DNA from: Archangium lipolyticum
GTDB taxonomy: Bacteria > Myxococcota > Myxococcia > Myxococcales > Myxococcaceae
Reading direction: 5' to 3'
DNA: 64,000 nucleotides
Assembly (NCBI RefSeq): GCF_024623785.1
Contig: NZ_JANKBZ010000025.1
Span: 62,001-126,000 of the forward strand
Notes under the pieces: generated by a model
Database searches by the model: none
Seen by the model: the letters and a program-made list of their open reading frames with translations, nothing else
What the model was told of the DNA's origin: nothing
Shown: one piece after another, positions 52,801 through 60,747 of the stretch
Layout: the number at the start of each line of letters is the position of its first letter
How positions within the stretch are numbered: the first letter of the stretch is position 1
Translations under genes and position numbers: made by a program

Positions 52801-54309
52801 GTGGGCGAGAGCTACTTCACGCACGGCACCGCATGGGACAAGGAGAAGCCCTACATCCCCGGTGACCCGGCCGGTCCCCCTCACACCGCCTTCTCGAGGC
52901 CGGACGAGCCCCGAGATCACTACGGCATCATCACCAGCTTCAAGTCGAAGAACATCCCGACGACCACGGTGGTGGTCCTGCCGCGGCCCTACATCCTCAC
53001 CAACGTGGCGCCGCAGAGCAACGCGCTGGTGGTCGTCTACCGGCCCGGAGACCTGGGTGGCCCGGCGCTGGCGGACGTGCTGTTCGGTGACGTGCTGCCC
53101 CGTGGCCGGCTGCCGTGGGATCTGCCGCGCTCGCTGGATCAGATCGGCACCGATGTGGAGACCGACCAGAAGGAGCGCTGGGACCTGCCGTTCGACCTGG
53201 GGGCCACCGAGGCCGAGCGCACCGCCATCCGCGACCGGATCGCCAAGGGTCTGCCCGTGCAGCCCATCTATGGCAATCCGTTCTACCGCTACGGCGATGG
53301 CATCCAGGGCTTCGGTCTGTCCGACTCCACGCCGCCCACCGCGTTCACCCTCCAGACGCCCGCGAACGGAACCACCATCACCGGCACGCGGCCTCCGTTC
53401 TCGTGGACGGCGAGCAGCGATGCGCAGACGGGCATTCAGTACTACGAACTCTTCATCGACGGTCAGGCCGTGCTGGGGGGCAGGACGAAGGCCACCTCCC
53501 TCGCGCTCGAGGGACTCAAGCTCTCCAACGGCCAGCACACCTGGTACGTGAAGGCCACCAACTGGGCCAACGGGGTCACCACCTCTGCCACGTCCACGTT
53601 CACCCTCAGCGACACCACGCCGCCCGCGGCCTTCTCCGCGCTCCTTCCGGCGGCGGGCTCGACGGTTCCCGGGACCTCGACGCAGTTCATCTGGGAGCGG
53701 ACGAACGACGTGGGGGCGGGCGTCGCCCAGTACATCCTCACCGTGGACGGCACGGACCGTACTCCCGCCATCACGGCCGGTGCCTACACGGCCCCAACCG
53801 TCAACCTGGCGCGCGGCCGCAATGTGTCCGCCACGTCCAATGAGTTCGGCAGCGCCAACGACGCGGTGGATGGCAACACCACCACGCGCTGGTCCAGCCG
53901 CGCGGACACCGCCAGCCCGGATACCGAGTCGATCACCGTCGATCTCGGCGCCGTCTATTCGATCAAGCGCGTGGTGCTCAATTGGGAGGCCGCATACGGC
54001 AGCCAGTACGTGGTGGAGGCCTCGCTCGATGGCACCACCTGGAAGCCGCTCTACACGGAGAGCGCCGGCAACGGCGGCATCGACGACCTCTCCAACCTGA
54101 GTGGGGTGGGCCAGTTCGTGCGGATGCGCGGCGTGAAGCGTTTCACGCAGTATGGCTACTCGCTGTGGGAGTTCGAGGTGTACGGTCTGGCCACGCATCA
54201 GACCTCGCTGACCGGGCTGGCGGCCGGAAGCCACACCTGGCGCGTGCGCGCCGTGGATGGTGCGAACAACAGCACGCAGTCCAACGGCCCCATCTCGTTC
54301 ACGAAATAG
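49828..54309 (+). CDS. Giant modular GH3 beta-glucosidase with three discoidin (F5/8-C) domains
   Basis: Secreted enzyme of 1493 residues. A signal peptide (ending AHAQ, near 41) is followed by two F5/8-type C (CBM32-like) domains (about 44-170 and 175-305), each with NLARG/DLARG start and GYGYSLWEFEVY end. Next come a linker and an FN3-like domain (about 450-555). The GH3 catalytic region (about 560-1165) has the conserved KHW segment and nucleophile Asp in VICTDW. After two Ig/FN3-like domains a third discoidin domain (about 1328-1455) lies inside the last FN3 fold. ATG 49828 has no Shine-Dalgarno; in-frame TTG 49789 is the alternative. Confidence 0.85.
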   Translation: MNPLNSLLHGARSAWTRWASACAGLVLVGMTAAWPIAAHAQIANLARGKPVTVSSSDGVFTGPSAVDGDPGTRWSSGFSDNEWISIDLGSTVAISRVVLYWETAYGKNYKIETSNDGTNWTTLSTVTNGDGGTDDLTVSGSGRYIRMLGQLRAIGYGYSLWEFEVYSGSSSTSTDLARGRSATATSIENNDPNLGPSFAFDGNPNTRWSSAAGVDPQSIRVDLGSSQALGKVVLDWEGAYGKAYTVDGSNDDATWTTLATITDGAVGRREIAVSGTYRYVRMRGTARGTGYGYSLWSFEVYKPGDTTPPPTQTTNQTVKLVFPDLAYAKVSISPTPLAVSPIPEEGLATPSVRNPARVVTYLVTFPPNTTVTMSKNQFSPTQPNTDIRLVLTDSSGNTQRAQSVTGLAVQDAVWQVEIYSTGSTDPGGGGPIIPDPYVKVPPPATAGAFAVIAPANGAMITNTRRPTFQWAAVTGATNYKLFVNITRNDYDWNAPGALINRFSEVGSTTGTSFTLNQDLVDRWTYKWYVVATLASGSTSRSDLRTFSVYLPVVETVADGVPLINGMRDLNKNGTIEPYEDWHNPIATRVNDLMSRMTRHQKVMQLFFNAKEYPDAGFTMGPLAPEDIVAFQKASAATPLGIPYIDAGDSIHGFKTSWPTQPGLVATRDPQLAYEMGDIQRREQLAVGSRGTLSPLAEVGTKILYPRIQEGSGEDADVAAAFSRALIAGLQGGPEVNPHSIWVTTKHWPSQGAGGEGGITYDGTTIHYHMRPWHAALEAGTSGIMPGYAGSKLLAPGQWGAGDSPGIINYLRQNMGYTGVICTDWLPAGDPWVRSLMAGSDVMGGADPGQMGDFESRVTDARVDESARRVLELKFRLGLFEDPYRKGLAGTSEWHTADNKKAARLAAQESMTLLKNDGALPLRMGAGSSIVVAGPRADDPSCMVTWRSDFHNTEFGALTIYQAIKQRAEAAGITVYKDAAPAGVTPSAAIVVVGESYFTHGTAWDKEKPYIPGDPAGPPHTAFSRPDEPRDHYGIITSFKSKNIPTTTVVVLPRPYILTNVAPQSNALVVVYRPGDLGGPALADVLFGDVLPRGRLPWDLPRSLDQIGTDVETDQKERWDLPFDLGATEAERTAIRDRIAKGLPVQPIYGNPFYRYGDGIQGFGLSDSTPPTAFTLQTPANGTTITGTRPPFSWTASSDAQTGIQYYELFIDGQAVLGGRTKATSLALEGLKLSNGQHTWYVKATNWANGVTTSATSTFTLSDTTPPAAFSALLPAAGSTVPGTSTQFIWERTNDVGAGVAQYILTVDGTDRTPAITAGAYTAPTVNLARGRNVSATSNEFGSANDAVDGNTTTRWSSRADTASPDTESITVDLGAVYSIKRVVLNWEAAYGSQYVVEASLDGTTWKPLYTESAGNGGIDDLSNLSGVGQFVRMRGVKRFTQYGYSLWEFEVYGLATHQTSLTGLAAGSHTWRVRAVDGANNSTQSNGPISFTK

Positions 54310-54347
54310 CCCTGGCGGGTACTGACTCCCGAGCAGGGTGAAGACAG

Positions 54348-54378
54348 GGGGCGGCCTCGTGAGGGGCCGCCCCTTTTT
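54348..54378 (+). terminator. Intrinsic terminator of the GH3 gene
   Basis: GGGGCGGCC (54348-54356) pairs with GGCCGCCCC (54365-54373), followed directly by TTTTT. This is the most classical rho-independent terminator in the window. Confidence 0.85.
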
Positions 54379-54482
54379 CGTGGCCCGGAAGCGCGTGCCC
54401 GTCCTTGACGGAACGCATCAACGGATGGGGTTCGCCATGGTAGGCTTCCCTCGTCGTTCTCACCCATGACAGGAGCGCGTGA

Positions 54483-54653
54483 ATGTCCAAGAAGACCCTT
54501 CGCATCGTTGCCCTTCTCTCCGCGGTCGCTGGCGTTGGCGTGGCGGGGCTCGCCCTGGTGCCGGGCAAGGCCCAGTCCGCGGAGCTCCCCAGTGGCTGCT
54601 ATCGGCACCCCATCACCGGCGCGCTGATCTGCCCCTATCCCCCGCCGTACTGA
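54483..54653 (+). CDS. Small secreted peptide with Cys/Pro/Tyr-rich mature end
   Basis: A 56-residue protein. Residues 1-34 are a clear signal peptide (MSKKTLRIV, then an Ala/Val/Gly core, ending AQSA). The mature part is only about 22 residues: ELPSGCYRHPITGALIC then PYPPPY, with two cysteines 11 residues apart. ATG 54483 has AGGAG 7-8 bases upstream. It is flanked by terminators on both sides, so it is a stand-alone transcript. The role is unknown; a structural, signalling or antimicrobial peptide is possible. Confidence 0.72.
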   Translation: MSKKTLRIVALLSAVAGVGVAGLALVPGKAQSAELPSGCYRHPITGALICPYPPPY

Positions 54654-54672
54654 AGCGCTTCCGTTTCAACGC

Positions 54673-54710
54673 CGGGAGCCTCGCGCGGGTGGTTGTGCGC
54701 GGGGCTCCCG
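54673..54710 (+). terminator. Hairpin after the small peptide gene
   Basis: CGGGAGCC (54673-54680) pairs with GGCTCCCG (54703-54710), and CGCGC/GCGCG inside lengthens the stem. There is no T-run. Confidence 0.55.
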
Positions 54711-54803
54711 TGGTGTCACCGCCGCGCCTTTTCTCCTTCGATTCTTGAGACGGGGTCTGTCTCGTCGCCTCTATCTGTTGAGTGACGACGTCTGGAGGAA
54801 TCG

Positions 54804-56642
54804 ATGAAGAACAGGCCTGGAATTTTCCTGCTCACCGCCTCGCTGGCATTGGCGCAGGCGTGCGGCGCGAACGAGCAGCAGGTATCCGCCGTCCCCGCCG
54901 CCGAGGTGGATCTGAAGGGGGCGGAGACCTCCGCACGCGAGGATGCGTCGTTCGACGAGCTCTTCAGGGTCGCGGGCAGCGAGTTCAACGTGCCGCCCGC
55001 GCTTCTCAAGTCCATCTCGTTCGTGCAGACGCGCTACCAGATGGTGGAGGGTGCCGAGGAGTTCGAGGGACGTCCGGCCGTCCATGGAATGATGGGGCTC
55101 TCGGGGGCGCTGCTCGAGGAGGGCGCGAAGCTGGCCGGCGTCACGGTGGAGCAGGCCAGGAGGGACGCGCGCTCCAACATCCGGGCGGCGGCGGCGCTGC
55201 TGTCGCACCGCGCGGATGCGCTCCGGCTCGACCGGACGCGGGCGAGCCAGTGGGCGCCGGCGGTGGCCGAGGTGTCCGGCATCCAGGATGAGGAGGGCCG
55301 TCGCAGCTTCGTCCAGGACGAAGTCTTCCGGGTGGCCCGCCTGGGGCTGGGGACGCTGTCGAAGGAGTGGGCCGCGAGCGGGCAGGGACTGACCGCGGAG
55401 GAGGGGAGGGTGGAGCAGTCGCTCGCCGTCGCTCCGGACTACGCGGGAGCCGTGTGGAGGCCGTCGCCCAACTACAACGCCCGTCCCCTGGCTCCGCGCA
55501 TGGTGATCATCCACACCTGTGAGAGCGGCTACTCGGGGTGCTGGAGCTGGCTGACCAACAGCAGCTCGCAGGTGAGCGCACACTACGTGGTGCGGGAGGA
55601 TGGTGGGGAGATCAGCCAGCTGGTGCGGGATGCGAGCCGGGCCTGGCACATCGGCGCCACCTACCAGTGCAGCAACAACAGCAACATGGAGTGCGGGCTG
55701 AACGGGCGGAGCTCCAATGACTTCACCATCGGCATCGAGCACGGAGGGTATGCGTCGCAGACGACCTGGCCGGTGGCGCAGATCGACGCCTCGGCCCGGC
55801 TGCTGTGCGACATGACGCGTGACAACAGGATTCCCCTGGATCGCTACCACGTGGTGGGGCACGGCCAACTGCAGCCGTACAACCGCACGGATCCCGGAGC
55901 CAACTGGCCCTGGACGGACTACCTCAACCGGGCCAAGGCTCACTGCGGCACCGGGTGCGTGGTGGGTGGGGCGATCCTGACGCGTTACAACCAGTTGGGC
56001 GGAGCCGGGGGCATCCTCGGGGGGTGCAGGACCAACGAGCTGACGACGCCGGACGGGATCGGCCGCTACAACCACTTCCAGAATGGCAGCATCTACTGGA
56101 CCCCGGACACGGGCGCCTGGGAGATCCACGGCCTCATTCGTGCCAAGTGGGAGTCCATGGGCTGGGAGACGAGCGTGCTGGGCTACCCGATCACGGGTGA
56201 GATGGCCACGCCCGACACCATCGGCCGCTACAACCACTTCCGCAAGGGCACGCAGCTGGGCAGCATCTATTGGACCCCGGACACGGGCGCCCATGCGATT
56301 CACGGCCTCATCCGCGCCAGGTGGGAGGCGTTGGACTGGGAGAAGGGTGTGCTGGGCTACCCCATCACCGATGAGATGGTGACGCCGGATGGAGTGGGCC
56401 GCTACAACCACTTCCGCAAGGGCAACATCGAGGGCAGCATCTACTGGACGCCGACCACGGGCGCTTGGGAAGTGCACGGCCTCATCCGCGACAAGTGGGC
56501 CTCGCTGGGCTGGGAGAGGAGCGCGCTGGGCTACCCGGTGTCCGACGAGTATGCCGTCACCGGTGGCCGCGAGAGCGAGTTCCAGAAGGGCTACATCACG
56601 TACAACGCCTCCACGGGTGCTCTGACGGTGCGGATGAAGTAG
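54804..56642 (+). CDS. N-acetylmuramoyl-L-alanine amidase lipoprotein with four LGFP repeats
   Basis: Peptidoglycan hydrolase of 612 residues. The signal ends AQAC (lipobox Cys near 20). Residues 45-200 are helical, with a lysozyme-like [19 protein letters not shown] segment that may be an inactive transglycosylase relative. The amidase_2/PGRP domain (about 215-390) has the zinc ligands His in IIHTCES and in [17 protein letters not shown], the latter also holding the family's Asp-Pro-Gly. Four LGFP repeats (about 395-605) end in LGYPITGE-type units and would bind cell wall. It may lyse prey. ATG 54804 has TGGAGGAATCG upstream. Confidence 0.85.
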   Translation: MKNRPGIFLLTASLALAQACGANEQQVSAVPAAEVDLKGAETSAREDASFDELFRVAGSEFNVPPALLKSISFVQTRYQMVEGAEEFEGRPAVHGMMGLSGALLEEGAKLAGVTVEQARRDARSNIRAAAALLSHRADALRLDRTRASQWAPAVAEVSGIQDEEGRRSFVQDEVFRVARLGLGTLSKEWAASGQGLTAEEGRVEQSLAVAPDYAGAVWRPSPNYNARPLAPRMVIIHTCESGYSGCWSWLTNSSSQVSAHYVVREDGGEISQLVRDASRAWHIGATYQCSNNSNMECGLNGRSSNDFTIGIEHGGYASQTTWPVAQIDASARLLCDMTRDNRIPLDRYHVVGHGQLQPYNRTDPGANWPWTDYLNRAKAHCGTGCVVGGAILTRYNQLGGAGGILGGCRTNELTTPDGIGRYNHFQNGSIYWTPDTGAWEIHGLIRAKWESMGWETSVLGYPITGEMATPDTIGRYNHFRKGTQLGSIYWTPDTGAHAIHGLIRARWEALDWEKGVLGYPITDEMVTPDGVGRYNHFRKGNIEGSIYWTPTTGAWEVHGLIRDKWASLGWERSALGYPVSDEYAVTGGRESEFQKGYITYNASTGALTVRMK

Positions 56643-56772
56643 CGGTCCCGGTCGTGCGCCTCCGGCCGGTCTCGATGGCCGGGGGCTGGTGCGTTCCGTC
56701 ATGTTCCAGACGAGGGGCCCGGCCCGCTGGACGGGAAGACAAGCAGGGAGGGCAGGAGCAGCTTGCCTGCCC

Positions 56773-57186
56773 ATGACCCCTTCCCCTGAAGCCATTCGTT
56801 CGCGGCTCCTCGCGGATCCCAATACCCCGAAGCTGGCCGAGCAGTTGGGTGTTCCCCTCGAGAAGTACGTGCAGCAGGTGGTGCACTTCGTCCAGAACCC
56901 GCAGGAGGAGCCGCAGCTCCTGGTCGTGGAGGACGAGGATCTGCGTGCCATGGGCCACGAGCCCCCGGAAATCGAGTCCCTGGACCACCTCCTGGACGAG
57001 GCGGTGGCCGTGGCGGATCTCATGGAGAGGACGGACTTCACTCCGGCGAAGAAGCCGCTCGTCTCGCTCACCGGTCTGCCGGAGACCCCTGTTGCCACCC
57101 CATCGGCCCCGGCTCGCACCGACACGTCTTCCGACCTGGACGCACAGCTGCGCCGCGGGCGGTTCTCCTCCAACCAGGGAAAGTGA
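56773..57186 (+). CDS. Acidic protein, first gene of a two-gene unit
   Basis: A 137-residue protein without signal peptide or known domain. The N-terminal half is helical (LAEQLGVPLEKYVQQVVHFV). Residues 44-88 are strongly acidic (EEPQLLVVEDEDL, PPEIESLDHLLDE). The tail is Pro/Thr/Ser-rich and ends in a basic RRGR patch. The overall net charge is about -9 by count. It lies 6 bases before the strongly cationic protein, so the two are co-translated. An acidic partner for a cationic product could be a chaperone, immunity or storage partner (inference). ATG 56773 is the first reasonable start. Confidence 0.65.
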   Translation: MTPSPEAIRSRLLADPNTPKLAEQLGVPLEKYVQQVVHFVQNPQEEPQLLVVEDEDLRAMGHEPPEIESLDHLLDEAVAVADLMERTDFTPAKKPLVSLTGLPETPVATPSAPARTDTSSDLDAQLRRGRFSSNQGK

Positions 57187-57192
57187 GCTCAC

Positions 57193-57651
57193 ATGGGTCT
57201 GAAGATCGGCGGGTTTTTCAAGAGCATTGGCAAGAAGGTCGCCAAGGGGATCAAGAAGTTCGCCAACTCTCCCCTGGGCAACCTGGTGATGGAGAAGGGC
57301 CTGTCCTTCATCAAGAAGAACGCGGGGAAGATCACCGACAAGGTCCTCGGCAAGCTGGGCAAGCTCAAGATGAAGGGCGGTTTTGGCAAGTTGTTGAAGG
57401 CGATCGAGCCCTTCGCCAAGAAGCACCTCGGAGACGCCATCGCCAAGCTCTGCACGAAGGGGCTCTCCCTCTTGTCTGGCATCGCGAAGCAGGCCTCGAG
57501 CACCGGAGACCTGCGGGCAATGGTACAGCAGTTGAATCTCGCGCGTGCCCAGGCCCCGGCCATGGACCCGACCACCGAGCAGATGGCCCGGGAGAACATC
57601 TTCCAACTCATCGCCCACCGTCATGCGGAGCTGATGCGACAGGTGGCCTGA
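57193..57651 (+). CDS. Cationic amphipathic protein resembling helical antimicrobial peptides
   Basis: A 152-residue protein with no known domain. Residues 1-90 hold about 22 Lys against 4 acidic residues and alternate Gly, Lys and bulky hydrophobics (GFFKSIGKKVAKGIKKF, LGKLGKLKMKGGFGKLLKA), the pattern of membrane-active helical peptides such as magainins. Residues 100-152 change to an ordinary, mildly charged helical tail. There is one Cys. No signal peptide is evident, so export would need a dedicated route or the partner. ATG 57193 is 6 bases after the acidic gene. DNA- or RNA-binding through the Lys-rich part is the alternative reading. Confidence 0.7.
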   Translation: MGLKIGGFFKSIGKKVAKGIKKFANSPLGNLVMEKGLSFIKKNAGKITDKVLGKLGKLKMKGGFGKLLKAIEPFAKKHLGDAIAKLCTKGLSLLSGIAKQASSTGDLRAMVQQLNLARAQAPAMDPTTEQMARENIFQLIAHRHAELMRQVA

Positions 57652-57765
57652 AGCGCCCCTCGTGGCGGGGTGGGCCGTGGTCCTCAATGTGGCTGCGGCG
57701 CTTTCGTTACGGCACCCGCGGGCACCTCGCCCGCGTCCGGACCGCCATCGCAGGTGTCGTGGTCA

Positions 57766-58230
57766 TCATCGCCCGCGTGCCTCGTCTCCTCGGAGGACCA
57801 TGCACGAGCTGAACACCTTGGCCACGAGGCTGCCCTTGTCGTCCTCGACGTCGCACTCGATCAGCCCGAGCGTTCGCGTCCGCTTGACCACGCGTCCGGT
57901 CGCCCGGAGGCGCGCGTTCCAGATGGGCTTGAAGAACTTCGACGTGAGATCGAGCGTGGTGAAGCTCTCCTCGTCCTCGAGCGTCGTGGCCATCGACGCG
58001 CCCATGGCGAGATCGGACAGATCGCAGATCACTCCACCGTGGAGGGTCCCCATGGGATTGGCATGGCGCTTCGAGGCATCCATCTCGATGACGACACGTC
58101 CCGTTTCGACGCTGGTGAGCAGGAGCCCCAGCAGCTGAGCGATCGGAGGGGGTGGTGCCTCTCCCCGTAGGACCCGCTCCAGATCCTGGAGGTGCCGCGT
58201 GGTCTTGGGAGCGGAGACTCGGCCGTTCAT
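57766..58230 (-). CDS. PaaI-type hotdog-fold acyl-CoA thioesterase
   Basis: Thioesterase of 154 residues with the hotdog signature NPMGTLHGGVICDLSDLAMGAS (features: HGG with catalytic-side residues, D in LSDLA). The fold's central helix and FxKPIW strand follow. It hydrolyses acyl- or aryl-CoA thioesters. ATG 58230 has AGGAG 6 bases upstream. An ATGAACG six-codon mini-frame upstream overlaps the start (ATGA). A 10-bp hairpin and an operator-like palindrome lie in its leader, tying it to the thiolase/TetR group. Confidence 0.85.
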   Translation of the reverse strand: MNGRVSAPKTTRHLQDLERVLRGEAPPPPIAQLLGLLLTSVETGRVVIEMDASKRHANPMGTLHGGVICDLSDLAMGASMATTLEDEESFTTLDLTSKFFKPIWNARLRATGRVVKRTRTLGLIECDVEDDKGSLVAKVFSSCMVLRGDEARGR

Positions 58231-58248
58231 GACTTCTCCTCGTTCATG

Positions 58249-58282
58249 AGGACGCAGCGGGGCCTCACCCGAGCTGCGTCCT
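58249..58282 (-). promoter_or_regulatory. Leader hairpin of the thioesterase gene
   Basis: AGGACGCAGC (58249-58258) and GCTGCGTCCT (58273-58282) are perfect 10-bp arms around a 14-base loop. On the minus strand this sits about 19 bases before the ATG at 58230, next to the ribosome binding site. A role in translation control or attenuation is possible. Confidence 0.4.
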
Positions 58283-58299
58283 GGGACTGACCCTTCTTT

Positions 58300-58320
58300 A
58301 TATTATGAGTATAATATGAA
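58300..58320. promoter_or_regulatory. Operator A: palindrome upstream of the thioesterase
   Basis: ATATTAT (58300-58306) and ATAATAT (58311-58317) are perfect arms around GAGT, followed by GAA. Read from 58301, the 20-base core is nearly the same as operator B at 59333 (16 of 20 positions). It is the most AT-rich spot in its region and probably overlaps the -10 of the thioesterase promoter. Confidence 0.65.
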
Positions 58321-58379
58321 ACGGCCAGCGGTTCCAGGGAATCGTGTGTGAGGGGTGTCCGCTGGCTGGTAAGGAGGGC

Positions 58380-59189
58380 TCAATCGAGGAAGCGATGGAC
58401 CTCGTCCGTGAACTCCTCGATGTACTGAAAGAGGAAGGCGTGACCGGAGTCGGGATAGAGGATCAGCTTCGCGTTGGGTGCCTCCTGCGAGATGACGTAG
58501 GAGCGGTAGGCGGGAAGCATCACGTCGGAGACGCCATTGGCCACGAGGATCGGCAGCGTGAGCTCCCGGAGCCGGTTCCGTACGCCCGGCCATTGGGAGA
58601 GGGCCTTCATCTGCCTCATGAACGCCTCGCCCGTCACGGATGGCCCGCGCCGCGGCTCCGCGTTCAACCGCGCCAGATGCGCCTGACCCGCCGCGCGCCC
58701 GGTCTTGGTCTCGGTGAAGAACAGGAAGAGGAAATCCTCCTGGTCGTTCACGGGCTTCGTCATTACCTCGGGGACCCGCGGATGGGCTGACGGACCCTCG
58801 GCGGGGCCGCCGGAGCTCGAACCCGCGATGATCAGCCGCCGGACCAGGGCTGGCGCGGCCAGGGCGACGTGCTGGGCAACGGTGCCGCCGAGGGACCACC
58901 CGAGCAGGTCGGCCCGCTCGATGCCGAGGGCCCGCGCGAAGGCGATGGCCACTTCGGCCATTCCCGCGACGCTGTCCGGGACCTGGCCGCCCGACCGGCC
59001 GATGCCCGCGTTGTCGAAGCGGATGACTCGGCGCCGGGTGGCGAGCGCGGACACGAACTTCGGATCCCAATCGTCGATCGTCCCGCGGAAGCGCTGGAGC
59101 AGGATCAGGGGGACGCCATTGTCTTCGCCGTCGACGGTGTAGGCCAGTTGACCGAACGGGGTTTGGATGGACTGTACTTGTGCGCTCAC
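58380..59189 (-). CDS. Alpha/beta-fold hydrolase
   Basis: Hydrolase of 269 residues. The nucleophile elbow is GWSLGG (Ser), the acid is likely the Asp in NGVSDVM, and the His is in DSGHAFLF. The oxyanion loop is QRFRGT where HGGPG is usual, a known variant in one subfamily. It probably acts on esters or lactones, with the substrate unknown. GTG 59189 has GGAGAAG 9 bases upstream. It is divergent from the thiolase across operator B, so both may be controlled together. Confidence 0.85.
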   Translation of the reverse strand: MSAQVQSIQTPFGQLAYTVDGEDNGVPLILLQRFRGTIDDWDPKFVSALATRRRVIRFDNAGIGRSGGQVPDSVAGMAEVAIAFARALGIERADLLGWSLGGTVAQHVALAAPALVRRLIIAGSSSGGPAEGPSAHPRVPEVMTKPVNDQEDFLFLFFTETKTGRAAGQAHLARLNAEPRRGPSVTGEAFMRQMKALSQWPGVRNRLRELTLPILVANGVSDVMLPAYRSYVISQEAPNAKLILYPDSGHAFLFQYIEEFTDEVHRFLD

Positions 59190-59321
59190 GTTTCTCTTCT
59201 CCGGGTTGATGGAGCCGTTGGCCCCGATTGGCTATCGGCGTGCTCTTCGGCCCGCAATGCTTTGATTTGGTTTTGTATTTCCATGGAGGGTTGCCCTGGG
59301 CTTCTCCTGATGGAACCGGTC

Positions 59322-59349
59322 TTGACATGTCGTATTATGCGCGTAATAT
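59322..59349 (+). promoter_or_regulatory. Near-consensus sigma70-type promoter of the thiolase gene
   Basis: TTGACA (59322-59327) is a perfect -35 box, then 16 bases, then TAATAT (59344-59349) as -10. Operator B overlaps the -10, so a bound repressor would block this promoter. Confidence 0.7.
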
Positions 59350-59352
59350 GAA
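59333..59352. promoter_or_regulatory. Operator B: palindrome over the thiolase promoter, plus a third half-site
   Basis: The 20-base core runs TATTATG, then CGC, then GTAATATGAA. The inverted arms are TATTA and TAATA around a GCGC centre. The right half, GCGTAATATGAA (59341-59352), is repeated as GCGTAATGTGAA at 59355-59366, 14 bases downstream. The core matches operator A, and weakly operator C. Confidence 0.65.
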
Positions 59353-59377
59353 TAGCGTAATGTGAAGGAGCTGGATC

Positions 59378-60613
59378 ATGGTCATGGGCTACGTCATCGA
59401 CGCCGTACGGACCCCGCGAGGGCGCGGCAAGGCGGGGAAGGGGGCGCTCTCGGGCATCCACCCGCAGGAGTTGCTCGCGCAGGTGCTGAACACGCTCCAA
59501 CAGCGCCAGGGTTTTGACCCGCGCGAAGTGGACGACGTGATCGCGGGGTGTGTTTCGCAGGTTGGGGAGCAGGGCGCGAATCTGGCTCGTAGCGCGGTGC
59601 TCACCGCGGGATGGCCCAACGAGGTGTCGGCGGTGTCACTCAACCGCTTCTGCGCTTCGGGACTACAGGCCGTCCACTTCGGCGCCATGGCGGTCGCCTC
59701 GGGCGCGATGGAGCTCGTCATCGCCGGGGGCGTGGAGAGCATGTCGCGCGTCCCCATGGGCTCCGACGGCGGCGGTCAGGATGGCAACAACACGCACCTG
59801 CGCGAGCGCGTGTTCCAGGTCCCCCAGGGCATCAGCGCCGACCTCATCGCCACTCTCGAGGGGTTCTCGCGCGAGGAGATCGATGCCGTGGCGCTCCGTT
59901 CCCAGAGGAACGCGGCGCGTGCCATCGAGGAGGGCCGCTTCGCGAAGTCGTTGTTTCCCGTGAAGGATCCCCACACGGGCGCGGTGGTGCTCGAACGTGA
60001 CGAGTTTCCCCGTCCCGACACCACGGCCGAAGGGCTCGCCGCGCTCAAGCCCTCGTTCACCGCGCTGGGTGAAACGGTCGTCGGTCCCAGGGGGGAGACG
60101 CTTGCTCAACTCGCGCTCGCGGCCTACCCCCGCGCGAAGGCCCTGCGGCACCTCCACACCGCTGGCAACTCGAGCGGCATCGTCGATGGGGCCGCCGCGG
60201 TGATGCTCGCCTCGGAACGGTATGTCCGGGAGAAGGGCGTCCGGCCTCGAGCCCGCATCCGCGCGATGGCCACGATCGGGAGCGAGCCGGTGCTGATGCT
60301 CACCGCCCCCGCGCCGGCCAGCCAGAAGGCGCTCCGCATGGCGGGCATGAAGGCGAGTGACATTGACCTGTGGGAGATCAACGAGGCCTTCGCGGGCGTG
60401 GTGCTACAGACGACCCGTGCGTTGGGGATCGACTCCGAGCGGGTGAATGTCAACGGTGGCTCCATCGCGCTCGGTCATCCACTCGGCGCGACGGGGGCGA
60501 TGTTGCTCGGAACCGCGCTCGATGAGCTCGAGCGGAGCGGCAAGCAGACCGCCCTCATCACCCTGTGCGTCAGCGGAGGTCAGGGCATCGCCACCATCCT
60601 CGAACGGCTGTGA
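59378..60613 (+). CDS. Acetyl-CoA C-acyltransferase (thiolase)
   Basis: Thiolase of 411 residues that either cleaves 3-ketoacyl-CoA or condenses acetyl-CoA. The active-site residues are C92 (NRFCASG), the NEAF motif, H367 (GHPLGATGA) and C397 (CVSGGQG). Length and motifs fit a biosynthetic or degradative thiolase II/I; the direction is not decidable. ATG 59378 has AAGGAG 7 bases upstream. It has a strong promoter overlapped by operator B and is followed by the TetR gene, the probable repressor. Confidence 0.9.
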   Translation: MVMGYVIDAVRTPRGRGKAGKGALSGIHPQELLAQVLNTLQQRQGFDPREVDDVIAGCVSQVGEQGANLARSAVLTAGWPNEVSAVSLNRFCASGLQAVHFGAMAVASGAMELVIAGGVESMSRVPMGSDGGGQDGNNTHLRERVFQVPQGISADLIATLEGFSREEIDAVALRSQRNAARAIEEGRFAKSLFPVKDPHTGAVVLERDEFPRPDTTAEGLAALKPSFTALGETVVGPRGETLAQLALAAYPRAKALRHLHTAGNSSGIVDGAAAVMLASERYVREKGVRPRARIRAMATIGSEPVLMLTAPAPASQKALRMAGMKASDIDLWEINEAFAGVVLQTTRALGIDSERVNVNGGSIALGHPLGATGAMLLGTALDELERSGKQTALITLCVSGGQGIATILERL

Positions 60614-60677
60614 CGGGACCTCCCGCGGCCACCGCTCGCCCGGGGCCCGGGCGAGCCTTGAAAGATGATGGGTGAAA

Positions 60678-60697
60678 TATCATGTTCGTCATAAAAT
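60678..60697. promoter_or_regulatory. Operator C: weaker copy of the motif upstream of the TetR gene
   Basis: The sequence TATCATG, then TT, then CGTCATAAAAT (60678-60697) keeps 14 of 20 positions of operator B and lies about 50 bases before the TetR start. It fits autoregulation by a weaker site. Confidence 0.45.
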
Positions 60698-60747
60698 AGT
60701 GTCCTGCCGGAGCAGCGCGTCCAGTCACTCCGGAGCGAGGTCACGCC

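Noticed and set aside
49843-54234. A 1463-codon open frame on the minus strand
   Set aside because: It is antisense to the GH3 gene. Its Arg/Gly/His/Val-rich product has no domain, and such frames arise from third-position GC bias.
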